Notes: generated by a model not told the origin, from the sequence alone. Positions 18,143 to 27,498 are shown, counted from the first letter of the stretch. The stretch: 64,000 nt of DNA from CAYUVH01 sp964448135 (GCA_964448135.1 CAYUVH010000006.1:62001-126000), one strand, 5' to 3'. Made by a program: numbers and translations.

Positions 18143-19876
18143 TCAAGCGGCGGCCAACGCAGCCGTCCTTGTGTCCGGCTTCCGTTCAGCACCAGATGAC
18201 GCGGCCTTCAACCTCTCAACCAGGTGGTCCCCCACCCGCAACGCATTCGCGACGATGGTCAACGTCGGATTCACCGCCCCGCTGGAAACAAAAAAGCTGC
18301 CGTCCACCACATACAAATTCTCCACCTCATGCGCGCGGCAGTTGAGATCCAGGACCGACGTCCGCGGATCCTCGCCGAATTTGCACGTGCCGACCTGGTG
18401 GCCCAGGCTGTGCATCGGCATCTTCGTCGTGAAATAACCAGCCTTCGGCGCGAAATAATTTGCCTGCGGCACAATGTGGCAGCCACACCCGATTTCCTTG
18501 AGGATGCCTTTCCAGCGCTCCACCAGCCGGTCGAACGGTTCCGCATTATTTTCCGTGTAATCAATCACGATGCGCTGGTCGCCCTCCACCCGCACCTGGT
18601 TCCGGGTTTCGGGCAGGTCCTCAGTGGTGAGCCACCAATCAATGGAGTTCTTCGCGACTTCCTCGATCGTCAACGGCGCATACTTCGCCTCCAGCCCGCG
18701 CAAGCCTTCGATCACCGTCTTGCCCATCAACTGAATATTCCCCATCGGAAATTCATACCCCGGCTCGCCCCAGTAAAAATCATTGATCGCCATCGTCTTC
18801 TGAAACTTCGAAGGATTGGCCTTCAGCGTCGAAACCCCGATCAGCGAGCCCAGCACATGCTTCATCAAATTGCGACCGACCAATCCCGAGCTGTTGTTCG
18901 CCAGGCCGTTCGGATGTTTGTCGTTGGCCGAGCGTAGCAACAGCGCCGACGAATTCACCGCGCCGCACGCGACCACCACCACATCCGCTTTGAATACCAG
19001 GGTCTCTCCGCCCACCTCCACGACGACGCCCGTCACCTCGCGGCCCGAGGCGCTCGTATGCAGGCGTAGGACTTTCGCTTCCGTCAGTAGCGTTATGTTC
19101 CTTCCGGAACCCGCTTTCCCTGTGTCCTCACCGCTCTCATTAACACCGGGCTTCAGCCCGGTGTATCCCGGCGTGGCGGCCACCAGCCGTTTCAACGGCT
19201 TTTCCGCGTTATGACGCTGCCCAAACAGGGCCGGCCTGACGCACATCACCTCCGCATCCGATTTCGCATGCACCATGCAGGGGTAACCGTCACAGGTGTC
19301 GCAGCGGATGCACGGGCTCAGATGCATCGCGGCTTCGTTGAGCCGCACGCCCATCGGCGCCGGATACGGTCTCATCCCGCGCGCCTTCAGGATTTCAAAC
19401 ACTTCCTTGATCCGCGGCTCGTGGCTGATGGGTGGATGCGGATATTCCCCCGAACGCCACGGCTCCGTCGGATCTTCGCCGGCCTTGCCGTGAACCTGGT
19501 ACAACTTCTCCGCCTCCGTGTAGTAGGGCTCCCAATCGTTGTATTTGATCGGCCACTCCGGCGAAATGCCGTCCCGATGCCGGAACGCTTCAAAATCCTT
19601 CTCCCGCAACCGGAACAACGCCGCGCCATACACCTTCGTGTTCCCGCCCACGTGATACGAAAAGCCCGGGCGAATCTCCCCGCCCTCCCGGTTGTACATC
19701 ACCTCGGATGAGTAATACTTGAACGACCCGTGATAATTCCAGTTGTCCTTCTCCCGCGCCAGGAACGGCCCGCGCTCCAACACCAAAATCCTCTTTCCAC
19801 TCGGCGCCAGCCGATGCAGCAATGTGCCGCCCCCGGCGCCCGTGCCGATGATGATTACGTCGAAGTGTTCAGGCAT
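18143..19876 (-). CDS. GMC-family FAD oxidoreductase
   Basis: A 577-residue flavoprotein with the FAD-binding start FDVIIIGTGAGGGTLLHRL and the C-terminal GMC signature (VVDGSFFVSSGAVNPTLTIVANALR). Such enzymes oxidise alcohols, sugars or choline-like substrates; a Cys-rich segment (CIRCDTCDGYPC) near residue 200 is seen in sugar-oxidising relatives. I start at the ATG at 19876 because an earlier ATG at 19897 would lie inside the promoter; the chosen start falls at the predicted transcription start, hence a leaderless mRNA. About 40 residues near 225-265 derive from a palindromic repeat and have no counterpart expected in the family. Confidence 0.85.
   Translation of the reverse strand: MPEHFDVIIIGTGAGGGTLLHRLAPSGKRILVLERGPFLAREKDNWNYHGSFKYYSSEVMYNREGGEIRPGFSYHVGGNTKVYGAALFRLREKDFEAFRHRDGISPEWPIKYNDWEPYYTEAEKLYQVHGKAGEDPTEPWRSGEYPHPPISHEPRIKEVFEILKARGMRPYPAPMGVRLNEAAMHLSPCIRCDTCDGYPCMVHAKSDAEVMCVRPALFGQRHNAEKPLKRLVAATPGYTGLKPGVNESGEDTGKAGSGRNITLLTEAKVLRLHTSASGREVTGVVVEVGGETLVFKADVVVVACGAVNSSALLLRSANDKHPNGLANNSSGLVGRNLMKHVLGSLIGVSTLKANPSKFQKTMAINDFYWGEPGYEFPMGNIQLMGKTVIEGLRGLEAKYAPLTIEEVAKNSIDWWLTTEDLPETRNQVRVEGDQRIVIDYTENNAEPFDRLVERWKGILKEIGCGCHIVPQANYFAPKAGYFTTKMPMHSLGHQVGTCKFGEDPRTSVLDLNCRAHEVENLYVVDGSFFVSSGAVNPTLTIVANALRVGDHLVERLKAASSGAERKPDTRTAALAAA
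19105..19222. repeat. Palindromic element inserted in frame in the GMC gene
   Basis: Within the coding region two palindromes stand close together: one at 19143-19164 built of ACACCGGGC / GCCCGGTGT, and AGCCGTTTCAACGGCT at 19185-19200. Intergenic relatives occur at 20690-20790. The encoded peptide (AEKPLKRLVAATPGYTG then LKPGVNESG) interrupts an otherwise normal family region between the RPAL and NITLLTEAKV blocks while keeping the frame. The exact edges are my estimate. Confidence 0.6.
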
Positions 19877-19881
19877 ACGCA

Positions 19882-19912
19882 AGTGAGTCGCCATCACCGG
19901 GCCGACCTTACA
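19882..19912 (-). promoter_or_regulatory. Family 1 ECF promoter for the GMC gene
   Basis: TGTAAGGTC, 13 bases, CGACTCACT on the minus strand. The ATG at 19876 is the 15th base counted from the first base of the -10 box. Confidence 0.75.
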
Positions 19913-19941
19913 GATGCGCTTCGATCGACAGCGCGTACAAC

Positions 19942-19976
19942 AAAAAACCCGGCCTCATCACGCGAGGCCGGGTTTT
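19942..19976 (-). terminator. Intrinsic terminator after the DM13 gene
   Basis: A perfect 11-bp stem AACCCGGCCTC / GAGGCCGGGTT with a 7-base loop, followed by a T-run on the minus strand. It lies about 120 bases beyond the DM13 stop and before the GMC promoter. Confidence 0.75.
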
Positions 19977-20094
19977 GCGAACGAAGCGCAATTACAGCGA
20001 TTTCAATAAAACTGTGGCCACCGAAAGGTAGGGCCGGCAGTCCCCTGCCGGCCGCGGCGTCGCTACCCGTGGCCACGAAATAATTTAATTCGCT

Positions 20095-20487
20095 CTAGCG
20101 CTGCGAAAGTTGCACCGCGTGCTCGAAAGACGCTTCGCCCAGCACCACTTCCGCGTAGGCGCACCAGATCTGCACCTTGCTGACGTCGGCCACATACGCC
20201 GGCAGGGTGATGCTGCGGTTCACCTTGTCGCCCTTGATGCTGAGCTTCTGCAGGAGGTAGGTGTTGCCCTTGGAGTCCACCACCTGCCAGTGCGGGTCAG
20301 GCGTTCCGGGCACGACGAAGTCCACCGAGAGCGTGAGGATGTTTTTGCCGTCCTTGACGGTGTGGGTCACGGTCCCGGTATTGGCCTTGGGCCCCTGGAA
20401 TTTCGTGCTGGTGTGGGAGTCGTCGGCGAGAGCCACACTCGCCATCAAGGCGAGCGCGGTGAATGAGGCGATGATGCTGTTTTTCAT
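20095..20487 (-). CDS. Secreted DM13-like electron-transfer domain protein
   Basis: A 130-residue protein with a signal peptide (IIASFTALALMASVALA). The mature part resembles the DM13 domain: FQGPKANTGTVTHTVKDG, a VVPGTPDPHWQVVDSKG strand where DM13 has its GPDLHVYL segment, and VQIWCAYAEVVLGEASF at the end with the conserved Cys. DM13 is proposed to act in electron transfer. A family 1 promoter lies about 65 bases upstream and a strong terminator downstream, so this is a single-gene unit. Similarity is by eye and moderate. Confidence 0.65.
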   Translation of the reverse strand: MKNSIIASFTALALMASVALADDSHTSTKFQGPKANTGTVTHTVKDGKNILTLSVDFVVPGTPDPHWQVVDSKGNTYLLQKLSIKGDKVNRSITLPAYVADVSKVQIWCAYAEVVLGEASFEHAVQLSQR

Positions 20488-20553
20488 TTTGGTCTTTCGA
20501 TTGATTGTTTTTCTTTTTTGCCCGCAACTTTCATGGGCCGCGAGCCGTGCAGA

Positions 20554-20584
20554 GGTGAGTCGGCGGGAAGGCAGGAAGCTTACA
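20554..20584 (-). promoter_or_regulatory. Family 1 ECF promoter for the DM13 gene
   Basis: TGTAAGCTT, 13 bases, CGACTCACC on the minus strand. CTT replaces GGA at the end of the -35 block, as also at 27898. Confidence 0.7.
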
Positions 20585-20639
20585 GCCTTCACCAATCACC
20601 CCGCCGACCCCTGCGGATCGGATTGAGTCCTCCAAGACA

Positions 20640-20800
20640 CCAGGCTTTGCTGTCCGACCGAATCACGCCGCCGTCCCGAAGGGACATTCGACAATAGCCC
20701 ACGGTTTCAACCGTGGGTAACCGGCCCAAAGAATTCAAAAGTCCCGCAGGGACGACTGAAAGCGGCCCGTTCAGCCGTCCCTTCGGGACTTGAATTCGCT
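20640..20800. repeat. Cluster of short palindromes
   Basis: In the roughly 410-base gap between the DM13 and GH63-type genes, after the DM13 promoter, are several palindromes: GTCCCGAAGGGAC, CCCACGGTTTCAACCGTGGG, GTCCCGCAGGGAC and GTCCCTTCGGGAC. No gene is seen in this stretch. Related units are inserted in the GMC gene. They look like REP-type repeats. Confidence 0.65.
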
Positions 20801-20897
20801 CCCCCTCCTCACCCAACGTTGAAATATTGGACCGCCTTCGTGCGTTGCTGTCGCCGGAACGGTCACTCTGCGCTTCGACGGCGGCGACAAGACAACC

Positions 20898-23606
20898 TCA
20901 AACCATCACCGTTTCGCGCTGACGCCTGGAGGCGGTCGCAGCACGTTTCGGCTTCGTGACCGCCAATGACTTCTTCCCGCGCGGCTGAAGCAACTTGGCA
21001 ATCAGACCCGTCCAACCCGTTTGATGCGAGGCGCCGACACCGCGTCCGTTATCGCCGTGGAAATACTCGTGGAACAACACGTAATCCTTGAAGTGCGGAT
21101 CAGTCGCGAGCTTCGGATGGTATTTCAGCACGGGCCGCTGGCCGTCTTCGCCTTTAAGAAATAGCCGGCTCAGGCGGCGGGTCAGTTCATCGGCGACTTC
21201 GGCAAGGGTCTTGAACTGGCCGGAACCGGTCGGACACTCGACTTTGAAATCGTCGCCGTAATAATGATGAAACTTCTGGATCGATTCGATGAGGAGATAA
21301 TTCACCGGCATCCAGATGGGCCCGCGCCAGTTGGAATTTCCACCAAACAGGCCGGAGTAGGATTCGGCCGGCCAATAGCGCACTTCATTCGTGCCTCCAT
21401 TCACGTCGAGCCGATACGGTTCAGGCTCATGCACTTTGGAGAGCGCACGCACGCCGTAGTCCGAGAGAAATTCCGTTTCATCCAACATGCGGCGCAGCAG
21501 GCATTTCATGCGATGCCCCCGCAGCAGCGAGAGCAAATGCCGCTCGCCGGCGCCACGTTCGTGCCAGCGCGAAACCAACTTTGCCAGGTCAGGGCGGGAT
21601 TTCAGGAACCAGTCCAGGCGGCCGGCAAAACCGGGAAGTTGATCGAGCAATTCCGAATCGAGCGTCTCGACGGCAAACAGAGGAATCAGGCCTACCATCG
21701 AGCGAATCTTCAGCGCCATGCTGCGTCCGTCGGGCAGGTTCAGGGCGTCGTAGTAAAACTCATCTTTGTCGCACCAGAGTCCGACGCCGTCGTCGCCCAT
21801 GCTGTTCATCGCTTCCACGATGTGGAGGAAGTGCTCGAAAAACTTGGTCGCGATGTCTTCGTAAACGCTGTTGTGCTTCGCCAACTCGAGCGCGATGCGC
21901 ATCAGGTTGATGGAATACATGGCCATCCACGCCGTGCCGTCGGCCTGGTTGATGAAGCCGCCGGTGGGCAGCGGCGCGCTGCGGTCGAACACGCCGATGT
22001 TGTCGAGGCCGAGGAAGCCGCCCTGAAAGATGTTTCGGCCCTGGGCGTCCTTGCGGTTCACCCACCAGGTGAAATTGAGCATGAGCTTGTGGAACACGCG
22101 CTCGAGGAACGCGAGGTCGCCGGGATAAGCGGACTCACTTTCGCGCCGTTGCTTGCGGTCCATCTGAAAGACGCGCCACGTGGACCACGCGTGCACCGGC
22201 GGATTCACGTCGCCGAAGGCCCACTCGTAAGCGGGCAACTGACCGTTCGGATGCATGTACCACTCGCGCGTGAGCAGGACGAGTTGCGACTTGGCAAACT
22301 CGGGATCAACGAGCGCAAGGGGAATGCAGTGGAAAGCCAGGTCCCACGCGGCGTACCATGGGTATTCCCACTTGTCGGGCATGGAAATGACATCGGCATT
22401 GTTGAGGTGGCACCACTCGCGATTGCGGCCGGCCTTGCGGCAGTCGGGCGGGGGATATTGGCCGGCGTCGCCGTGCAGCCATTGCGGCACGTCGTAGTAA
22501 AAGAACTGCTTGCTCCAGATCATGCCAGCCAGTGCCTGGCGCTGGACGAGCCGGGCATCTGCGTCCGGGATGTCCTTTTGCAACTCGGCGTAGAACGCAT
22601 CCGCTTCGCTGAGCCGCTGGGAGAAAACGGCATCGAAGTCCGCAAACGGTTTGCCATTGGTTCCTCGTGAAAGTCGCAACCGGATTTCGCGCGAGCCACC
22701 CGCCGGAACCGAAATCTGGTAAAGCGCGGCCGCCTTGGTGCCGGTGCGCGCGGGATTAATGGCTTCCGCCTTTCCGTGAACGACATAGTCATCAAAACCA
22801 TCCTTGAACGGGCCTGCTGCCTCCGCCTGGCCGTGGAGACGACGTGAATTCGTTTCGTTTTCGCAGAAAATCAATTCGGGTTTGCCGTCGGCGTGGAAAA
22901 GAAAGTTCCCCAGTTCCTCATGTTCGACGGAGATGCTCCCATTGGCGGCGGCGCACAAGGAAGGTTTGCTGCCGTTCGGCTTCCAACTCCACGTATTGCG
23001 AAACCAGATCTGCGGCAGCAGCTGGATCGCAGCCGCCTCGGGACCACGATTGTGGACAGTGACTCGCATCAGCAAATCCTCGGGACCGGCTTTCGCGTAC
23101 TCGATGAAGACATCGAAATAGCGATCGTCGTCGAACACGCCCATATCCAGTAATTCGAACTCGGACTGGTCCTTGCCCCGGCGGCGGTTTTCCTCCACCA
23201 GCGCGCAGTAGGGAAATTCCCGCTGCGGGTACTTGTAGAGCATCTTCAAATACGAATGCGTGGGCGTCGCATCCAGGTAGTAATACAACTCCTTCACGTC
23301 CTCGCCGTGGTTGCCTTCGGAATTCGTCAGGCCAAACAGCCGCTCCTTCAAAATCGGATCTTTGCCATTCCACATCGCCAGCGAAAGGCATAGCCGTGAT
23401 TGATCATCGCTCACGCCGCCGATGCCGTCCTCGCCCCAGCGGTAGGCCCGGCTGCGCGCGTGGTCGTGGGGCAGATAATCCCACGCGGTGCCGTGGTCCG
23501 AGTAATCTTCGCGCACCGTACCCCATTGGCGCTCGGAGAGATAGGGGCCGAAGAATTTCCATTTCCGTGTGGGTGCCTCGGCGAGGCGGGCTTTTTCGGG
23601 ATTCAT
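20898..23606 (-). CDS. GH63-type glucosidase
   Basis: A 902-residue cytoplasmic-looking enzyme (no signal peptide) from the ATG at 23606. The all-alpha barrel region contains WDLAFHCIPLALVDPEFA, YEWAFGDVNPPVHAW, LGLDNIGVFDRS and the C-terminal SNWRGPIWMPVNYLLIE, which match the MGH1-like/GH63 (alpha,alpha)6 family acting on alpha-glucosides or mannosylglycerate. It lies 14 bases after the glycogen-debranching gene, so both probably act on intracellular alpha-glucans or compatible solutes. Confidence 0.8.
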   Translation of the reverse strand: MNPEKARLAEAPTRKWKFFGPYLSERQWGTVREDYSDHGTAWDYLPHDHARSRAYRWGEDGIGGVSDDQSRLCLSLAMWNGKDPILKERLFGLTNSEGNHGEDVKELYYYLDATPTHSYLKMLYKYPQREFPYCALVEENRRRGKDQSEFELLDMGVFDDDRYFDVFIEYAKAGPEDLLMRVTVHNRGPEAAAIQLLPQIWFRNTWSWKPNGSKPSLCAAANGSISVEHEELGNFLFHADGKPELIFCENETNSRRLHGQAEAAGPFKDGFDDYVVHGKAEAINPARTGTKAAALYQISVPAGGSREIRLRLSRGTNGKPFADFDAVFSQRLSEADAFYAELQKDIPDADARLVQRQALAGMIWSKQFFYYDVPQWLHGDAGQYPPPDCRKAGRNREWCHLNNADVISMPDKWEYPWYAAWDLAFHCIPLALVDPEFAKSQLVLLTREWYMHPNGQLPAYEWAFGDVNPPVHAWSTWRVFQMDRKQRRESESAYPGDLAFLERVFHKLMLNFTWWVNRKDAQGRNIFQGGFLGLDNIGVFDRSAPLPTGGFINQADGTAWMAMYSINLMRIALELAKHNSVYEDIATKFFEHFLHIVEAMNSMGDDGVGLWCDKDEFYYDALNLPDGRSMALKIRSMVGLIPLFAVETLDSELLDQLPGFAGRLDWFLKSRPDLAKLVSRWHERGAGERHLLSLLRGHRMKCLLRRMLDETEFLSDYGVRALSKVHEPEPYRLDVNGGTNEVRYWPAESYSGLFGGNSNWRGPIWMPVNYLLIESIQKFHHYYGDDFKVECPTGSGQFKTLAEVADELTRRLSRLFLKGEDGQRPVLKYHPKLATDPHFKDYVLFHEYFHGDNGRGVGASHQTGWTGLIAKLLQPRGKKSLAVTKPKRAATASRRQRETVMV

Positions 23607-23620
23607 GGTCAGGGGATGAT

Positions 23621-25606
23621 TCAAGTGGTGACGAGTTCGCGGTCGCGTTTGCGGGTCGGCTTTTCCGTCGCCAGAATGACGTGTTCCAGCCGGAGCCATT
23701 CGCCAATGGACCAGGCCTGAAACGGACAGCCCCGCGGTGTATGCGGCGGTGCAGCATCGGCAATCTCCGGGAGGTGACCGATACCGGCTTCCACGAAATG
23801 CGCCCGCATCGGGGTCAGAAACTTCTGCCTCGCCTCGCGCTTTGCGGCCACCGTCTGACCGCGTACCCGCAGCCAGGCTTCGACGAATGCGCCCGTGAGC
23901 CATGGCCAGACGGTGCCCTGGTGATAGGCGCCGTCACGCTGCCAGACCCCGCCTTCGTAATGCGGTGCATAGCCCGGTTCTCCCGGTGCGAGCGAACGCA
24001 GGCCAATCGGCGTCCAAAGCTTCTCTTCCACAAGCGCAACGACGGCCCGGGCGCGTTCACCCTCCAGAATCGGAAACGGCAGGCCGCCCACGGCGAAAAT
24101 CTGGTTGGGCCGCAGGGAGCCGTCATTTTCTCCAGCGCGATGGTTTACATCCATCACATCGAAGAGACAGCCGCGTTCGGCGTTCCAAAACTTCTCGTTG
24201 AACGACTTCAGGCCGCGCTCGAAATGTTTCGTCCAACCGGGTGAGAACTGGCTCGCGATCTTCAGCGCGTTGAGCCAGAGCGCCTGGATTTCCACCGGCT
24301 TGCCCGCGCGCTGGGTCACGATCCATTCGCCGACTTTGGCGTCCATCCACGTGAGCTGCACTCCGCGCTCGCCGGCTGCGAGCAGGCCGTCCTCATCCAT
24401 GCGAATCCCGAAGCGCGTTCCTCGCGAATAACCTTCGAGGATGGCTTCGACCGCGTTTTGCAGGGTGCGCCGGTCTCGCGCTGAAACCAGCCGGGCGTTG
24501 CCCTCGGCGGCCTGCAATAGTTCATATACCGCGATGATGAACCAGAGCGAAGCGTCCACCGAATTATATTCCGGTTGCTCGCCATTATCCGGAAACCGGT
24601 TCGGCAGCATGCCTTCCGATACGCTGCCCGCCCAGGCGAGCAGAATCTCGCGCGCGTCCGCCAACCGCCCCGTCGCCAGACACAGTCCCCGCAAGGCGAT
24701 AAACGTGTCGCGGCCCCAATCCGTGAACCAGGGATAACCGGCGATGATCGTTTTGCCGTTTCGCCCATTTACAATATAAGCATCGGCCGCGCGGTGCCTT
24801 GGCGTGGCGAACGCGCTGCGACGCAGACGCTCCGTCTCGCGGACGGAATCAGCAAATCTCGCCACCGACAAATCGCGTTTCAGGGACAGTGCGGGCGAGT
24901 TCGTGCTCGCCAGCATCCAAATCGCTTCTCCGGCCGATAAATCCCATTCGAATACACCCGGCGACGCCAGATCCTCGGTGTCATCCAATCCCCGCGCGCG
25001 TTCCTCCGCGTAGAGAAAATTGCGATACCACAGCGGCTCGTGGGTATAACAACCGTTGTGACTGTGCAGCGCGCAGACGCCGGGCAGCCCGGGGTACGGC
25101 TGCCATGTCACCCGCCCGGACCCGGGTTCGGCGTCGAAGCGAAAAGCGGCGTTCTCCTTGTGCAAGCCGTGGTAATCGCGTCCTGAGATCAGCGGACGAA
25201 CGAAGAGCCGCGCCTTTGCGGAAGCCGGCCTCGTGAGCCGCCAGCTCACCATCGTTACGCCGGCTTCACCACTCACAAAAATCTCCTGGCTCACCGTGGT
25301 GCCGTCTTCGCACCGGAAGGTCCACGTCGGCCAGGGTTCGCTGGCAAATTCCTGAACGCGCGTGTTGCCATCCGGGTGCACCACATCGGGCGCATAATTC
25401 TGCGAACTCAGCGCAAAGCGGTCATTCGGCGTCTCCACCCACGCCTCAAAGCCATTGACCAGCACCACGCGCCCGGTCGGCGGAGTGGTGGCCTCCAACA
25501 ACAGCGCCTGGTATCGCCGCGTCCTGACTCCGCTCACCGTCCCACTCGCAAAACCCCCGCGCCCATCCGCCTCGAGCCACTCGTTGCTATTTCGGAATTC
25601 GTTCAT
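23621..25606 (-). CDS. Glycogen-debranching-type amylo-alpha-1,6-glucosidase
   Basis: A 661-residue protein with the N-terminal debranching-enzyme domain (LEADGRGGFASGTVSGVRTRRYQALL) and the C-terminal GDE domain with YPWFTDWGRDTFIALRGL, PEYNSVDASLWFI and YHQGTVWPWLTGAFVEAWL. These are strong signatures of amylo-alpha-1,6-glucosidase (GH133), which clears branch points from glycogen. It is first in a two-gene unit with the GH63-type glucosidase. The first codons (MNEFRNSNEW) abut a dispersed repeat. Confidence 0.88.
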   Translation of the reverse strand: MNEFRNSNEWLEADGRGGFASGTVSGVRTRRYQALLLEATTPPTGRVVLVNGFEAWVETPNDRFALSSQNYAPDVVHPDGNTRVQEFASEPWPTWTFRCEDGTTVSQEIFVSGEAGVTMVSWRLTRPASAKARLFVRPLISGRDYHGLHKENAAFRFDAEPGSGRVTWQPYPGLPGVCALHSHNGCYTHEPLWYRNFLYAEERARGLDDTEDLASPGVFEWDLSAGEAIWMLASTNSPALSLKRDLSVARFADSVRETERLRRSAFATPRHRAADAYIVNGRNGKTIIAGYPWFTDWGRDTFIALRGLCLATGRLADAREILLAWAGSVSEGMLPNRFPDNGEQPEYNSVDASLWFIIAVYELLQAAEGNARLVSARDRRTLQNAVEAILEGYSRGTRFGIRMDEDGLLAAGERGVQLTWMDAKVGEWIVTQRAGKPVEIQALWLNALKIASQFSPGWTKHFERGLKSFNEKFWNAERGCLFDVMDVNHRAGENDGSLRPNQIFAVGGLPFPILEGERARAVVALVEEKLWTPIGLRSLAPGEPGYAPHYEGGVWQRDGAYHQGTVWPWLTGAFVEAWLRVRGQTVAAKREARQKFLTPMRAHFVEAGIGHLPEIADAAPPHTPRGCPFQAWSIGEWLRLEHVILATEKPTRKRDRELVTT

Positions 25607-25712
25607 TCGGATTTCCTTCGTCCTTCGTCATTCGCCTGCCCGCCGTAGTCCCGCTTCGAGCGGGACGAAGGCGGGTGCTTGGTTCTTGGTCCTTGGTTCT
25701 TGGTCCTTTGCC
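25595..25712. repeat. Dispersed palindrome and short tandem repeat
   Basis: Upstream of the debranching gene are 'cattcggatttccttcgtc' units akin to those at 4245-4395, then a nested hairpin (CCCGCC...GTCCCGCTTCGAGCGGGAC...GGCGGG, 25641-25676), then a tandem run of TTGGTTCTTGGTCC copies (25678-25709). It separates the SDR and debranching genes. Confidence 0.65.
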
Positions 25713-25717
25713 TTCCC

Positions 25718-26653
25718 TCATCCTCCCGTCTCAAACCCCGGATAAAGCGTCATTCCGCCATCCACAAATATGCTCGCGCCGTGGATATAGTCCGAGTCGT
25801 CCGAGGCCAGCCACACCACCGACCGCCCAATGTCATCCGGCTCGCCGATGCGCTTGTAGGGAATCAGCTTCATCAACTCCCGATACGCCTCCGCTGTCCC
25901 CCAGGCTTCCATATTGATCGGCGTGCGGATGGCCCCCGGACAAACTGAGTTCACGCGAATCCGGTGGGGCGCCACTTCCTGGGCGATGCTCTTCATCATC
26001 AGCATCACGCCGCCCTTGCTCGCTGCGTAATTCACATGGCCGGCCCACGGAATCACCTCGTGCACGCTGCTCATGCAGATGATTTTGCCGGCGGCACAGG
26101 AAACTTCTTTGCGAATGCCCCGCCGCTTGAACTCGCGAATGGCCTCCCGCGCGCAAAGAAATTGTCCGGTGAGATTCACATCCAGCACGAACTGCCAGTC
26201 CGCCAGGCTCATCTGGTCAATCGCCGCGTCCTTTTGCAGGCCGGCGTTGTTCACGAGAATATCAATCGTGCCGAACTCCTGGATCATTCGCTTGAACATC
26301 GCCTGCACTTCATCTTCACGGGCGACATTGGCGCGGTGGGCGTAGGCATTCACCCCGCAACGCGCGGCGTCCTTCACAACTTCGTCCGCCGCGTCGGGCC
26401 GCGACACATAATTCACCACCACGTCCGCGCCCGCCTGCGCCAGCGCCATGGCCACGGCCTTGCCAATGCCGGAATTCGCCCCCGTCACCAGCGCTTTCTG
26501 GCCTTTAAGCACCTTGTTGATCGGCGTCGCCGGCATGACCGCCTCGGGAAGGTTTTCGTCCCGCAGATGCTGTTGCATCAATTCCTCGTGTTCTTCAGGC
26601 ATCGGCATCGTGGAACCGGCGGACGGCATTGGGATTTCGAGAGTTGCGTTCAT
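25718..26653 (-). CDS. SDR-family oxidoreductase (glucose-dehydrogenase-like)
   Basis: A 311-residue short-chain dehydrogenase from the ATG at 26653. After an N-terminal extension of about 45 residues comes the NAD(P)-binding glycine motif TGANSGIG, then NNAG, the catalytic Ser in ICMSSVHEVIPW and Tyr-Lys in NYAASKGG, and the C-terminal YIHGASIFVDGG. The extended N-terminus is usual for the YhxD/YdaD group induced by general stress. A family 1 promoter lies about 50 bases upstream, facing away from the divergent sigma gene. Substrate is unknown. Confidence 0.88.
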   Translation of the reverse strand: MNATLEIPMPSAGSTMPMPEEHEELMQQHLRDENLPEAVMPATPINKVLKGQKALVTGANSGIGKAVAMALAQAGADVVVNYVSRPDAADEVVKDAARCGVNAYAHRANVAREDEVQAMFKRMIQEFGTIDILVNNAGLQKDAAIDQMSLADWQFVLDVNLTGQFLCAREAIREFKRRGIRKEVSCAAGKIICMSSVHEVIPWAGHVNYAASKGGVMLMMKSIAQEVAPHRIRVNSVCPGAIRTPINMEAWGTAEAYRELMKLIPYKRIGEPDDIGRSVVWLASDDSDYIHGASIFVDGGMTLYPGFETGG

Positions 26654-26694
26654 CTGTGAAAGTGTTTGTTTCAATCGGGTTTAATCTGCGCCTG

Positions 26695-26725
26695 GGTTGG
26701 TCGAAGCGGGCTTGGATTCCTTACA
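26695..26725 (-). promoter_or_regulatory. Family 1 ECF promoter for the SDR gene
   Basis: TGTAAGGAA, 13 bases, CGACCAACC on the minus strand. It is back-to-back with the promoter of the sigma gene, about 80 bases away. Confidence 0.75.
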
Positions 26726-26803
26726 CGCCCTCACCGGCATGTGAGCGTGGCCATGCCCGTGCACTTTTCGTTTCGGCACGAGCGTGGTATGCTGTCGAAA
26801 ACC

Positions 26804-26834
26804 TGTCAGGAATCGCGTCCCCGCGCGACTCACT
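26804..26834 (+). promoter_or_regulatory. Family 1 ECF promoter for the second sigma gene
   Basis: TGTCAGGAA, 13 bases, CGACTCACT on the plus strand: one mismatch in the -35 block and a -10 identical to that of the GMC gene. It points to autoregulation. Confidence 0.65.
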
Positions 26835-26841
26835 TGCTGAC

Positions 26842-27471
26842 GTGGAACGACCCGTGCAAACCGAAGACTTGCCGAATAAAACCGACCGGCCGGCGACCGG
26901 CCCGCTCTCCGACCCGGAACGCTGGGTCGAGGCGTATGGAGATTACCTCTTCAAATTCGCCCTCGTCCGCTTGCGCGACACCGCCAAAGCTGAGGACGCC
27001 GTGCAGGAAACTTTCCTGGCCGCTCTGCGCAGCGGGAAGAGCTTTGAGGGTCGTTCCGCGGAACGCACCTGGCTGATCGGCATCCTGAAAAACAAGATTT
27101 GCGATTATTTCCGGAAGGCCAGCCGCGAGACCTCCTTCACCGACCTCGATTTCTACGCCGACCACGAAGGGGAACAATTCGCGTCCTCCGGCAGTTGGGT
27201 CCATGACCTGGGTCCACACGAATGGCCAAATCCCGGCGAGGGCCTGGACAACGAGGAATTCTGGCGCGCCTATCGCGACTGCTCCAGCAAGCTGCCCAAG
27301 AACGTCGCCACCGTCTTCAAGCTCCGCGAGGTGGACGGCGTCGAGAGCAAGGAGATCTGCGCGCTACTAAATATCTCGGAAAGCAACCTCTGGGTGATGC
27401 TCCACCGGGCCCGCATGGCCCTGCGTAGGTGCCTGGAAACCAACTGGTTCGGCAAGCAGCCGGCTGTCTAA
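26842..27471 (+). CDS. ECF sigma factor with adjacent zinc-finger anti-sigma gene
   Basis: About 209 residues read from a GTG at 26842 (another GTG at 26854 is possible; upstream starts would lie in the promoter). Region 2: YGDYLFKFALVRLRDTAKAEDAVQETF and RTWLIGILKNKICDYFRK. Region 4: LREVDGVESKEICALLNISESNLWVMLHRAR. It is a close relative of the sigma factor at 7707. It is followed after 63 bases by a small zinc-finger anti-sigma gene with its own copy of the same promoter. The sigma gene also carries a family 1 site, so it likely controls its own level and the surrounding regulon. Confidence 0.88.
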   Translation: MERPVQTEDLPNKTDRPATGPLSDPERWVEAYGDYLFKFALVRLRDTAKAEDAVQETFLAALRSGKSFEGRSAERTWLIGILKNKICDYFRKASRETSFTDLDFYADHEGEQFASSGSWVHDLGPHEWPNPGEGLDNEEFWRAYRDCSSKLPKNVATVFKLREVDGVESKEICALLNISESNLWVMLHRARMALRRCLETNWFGKQPAV

Positions 27472-27498
27472 GGCCCTGAAAAATAATTGAAAAAATTG

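Noticed and set aside
21264..22670. A 468-codon plus-strand frame opposite the GH63-type gene
   Set aside because: Antisense shadow; the minus strand encodes a coherent glycoside hydrolase.
25678..25709. CRISPR-like direct repeats
   Set aside because: Short back-to-back tandem units with no spacers; a low-complexity intergenic repeat.
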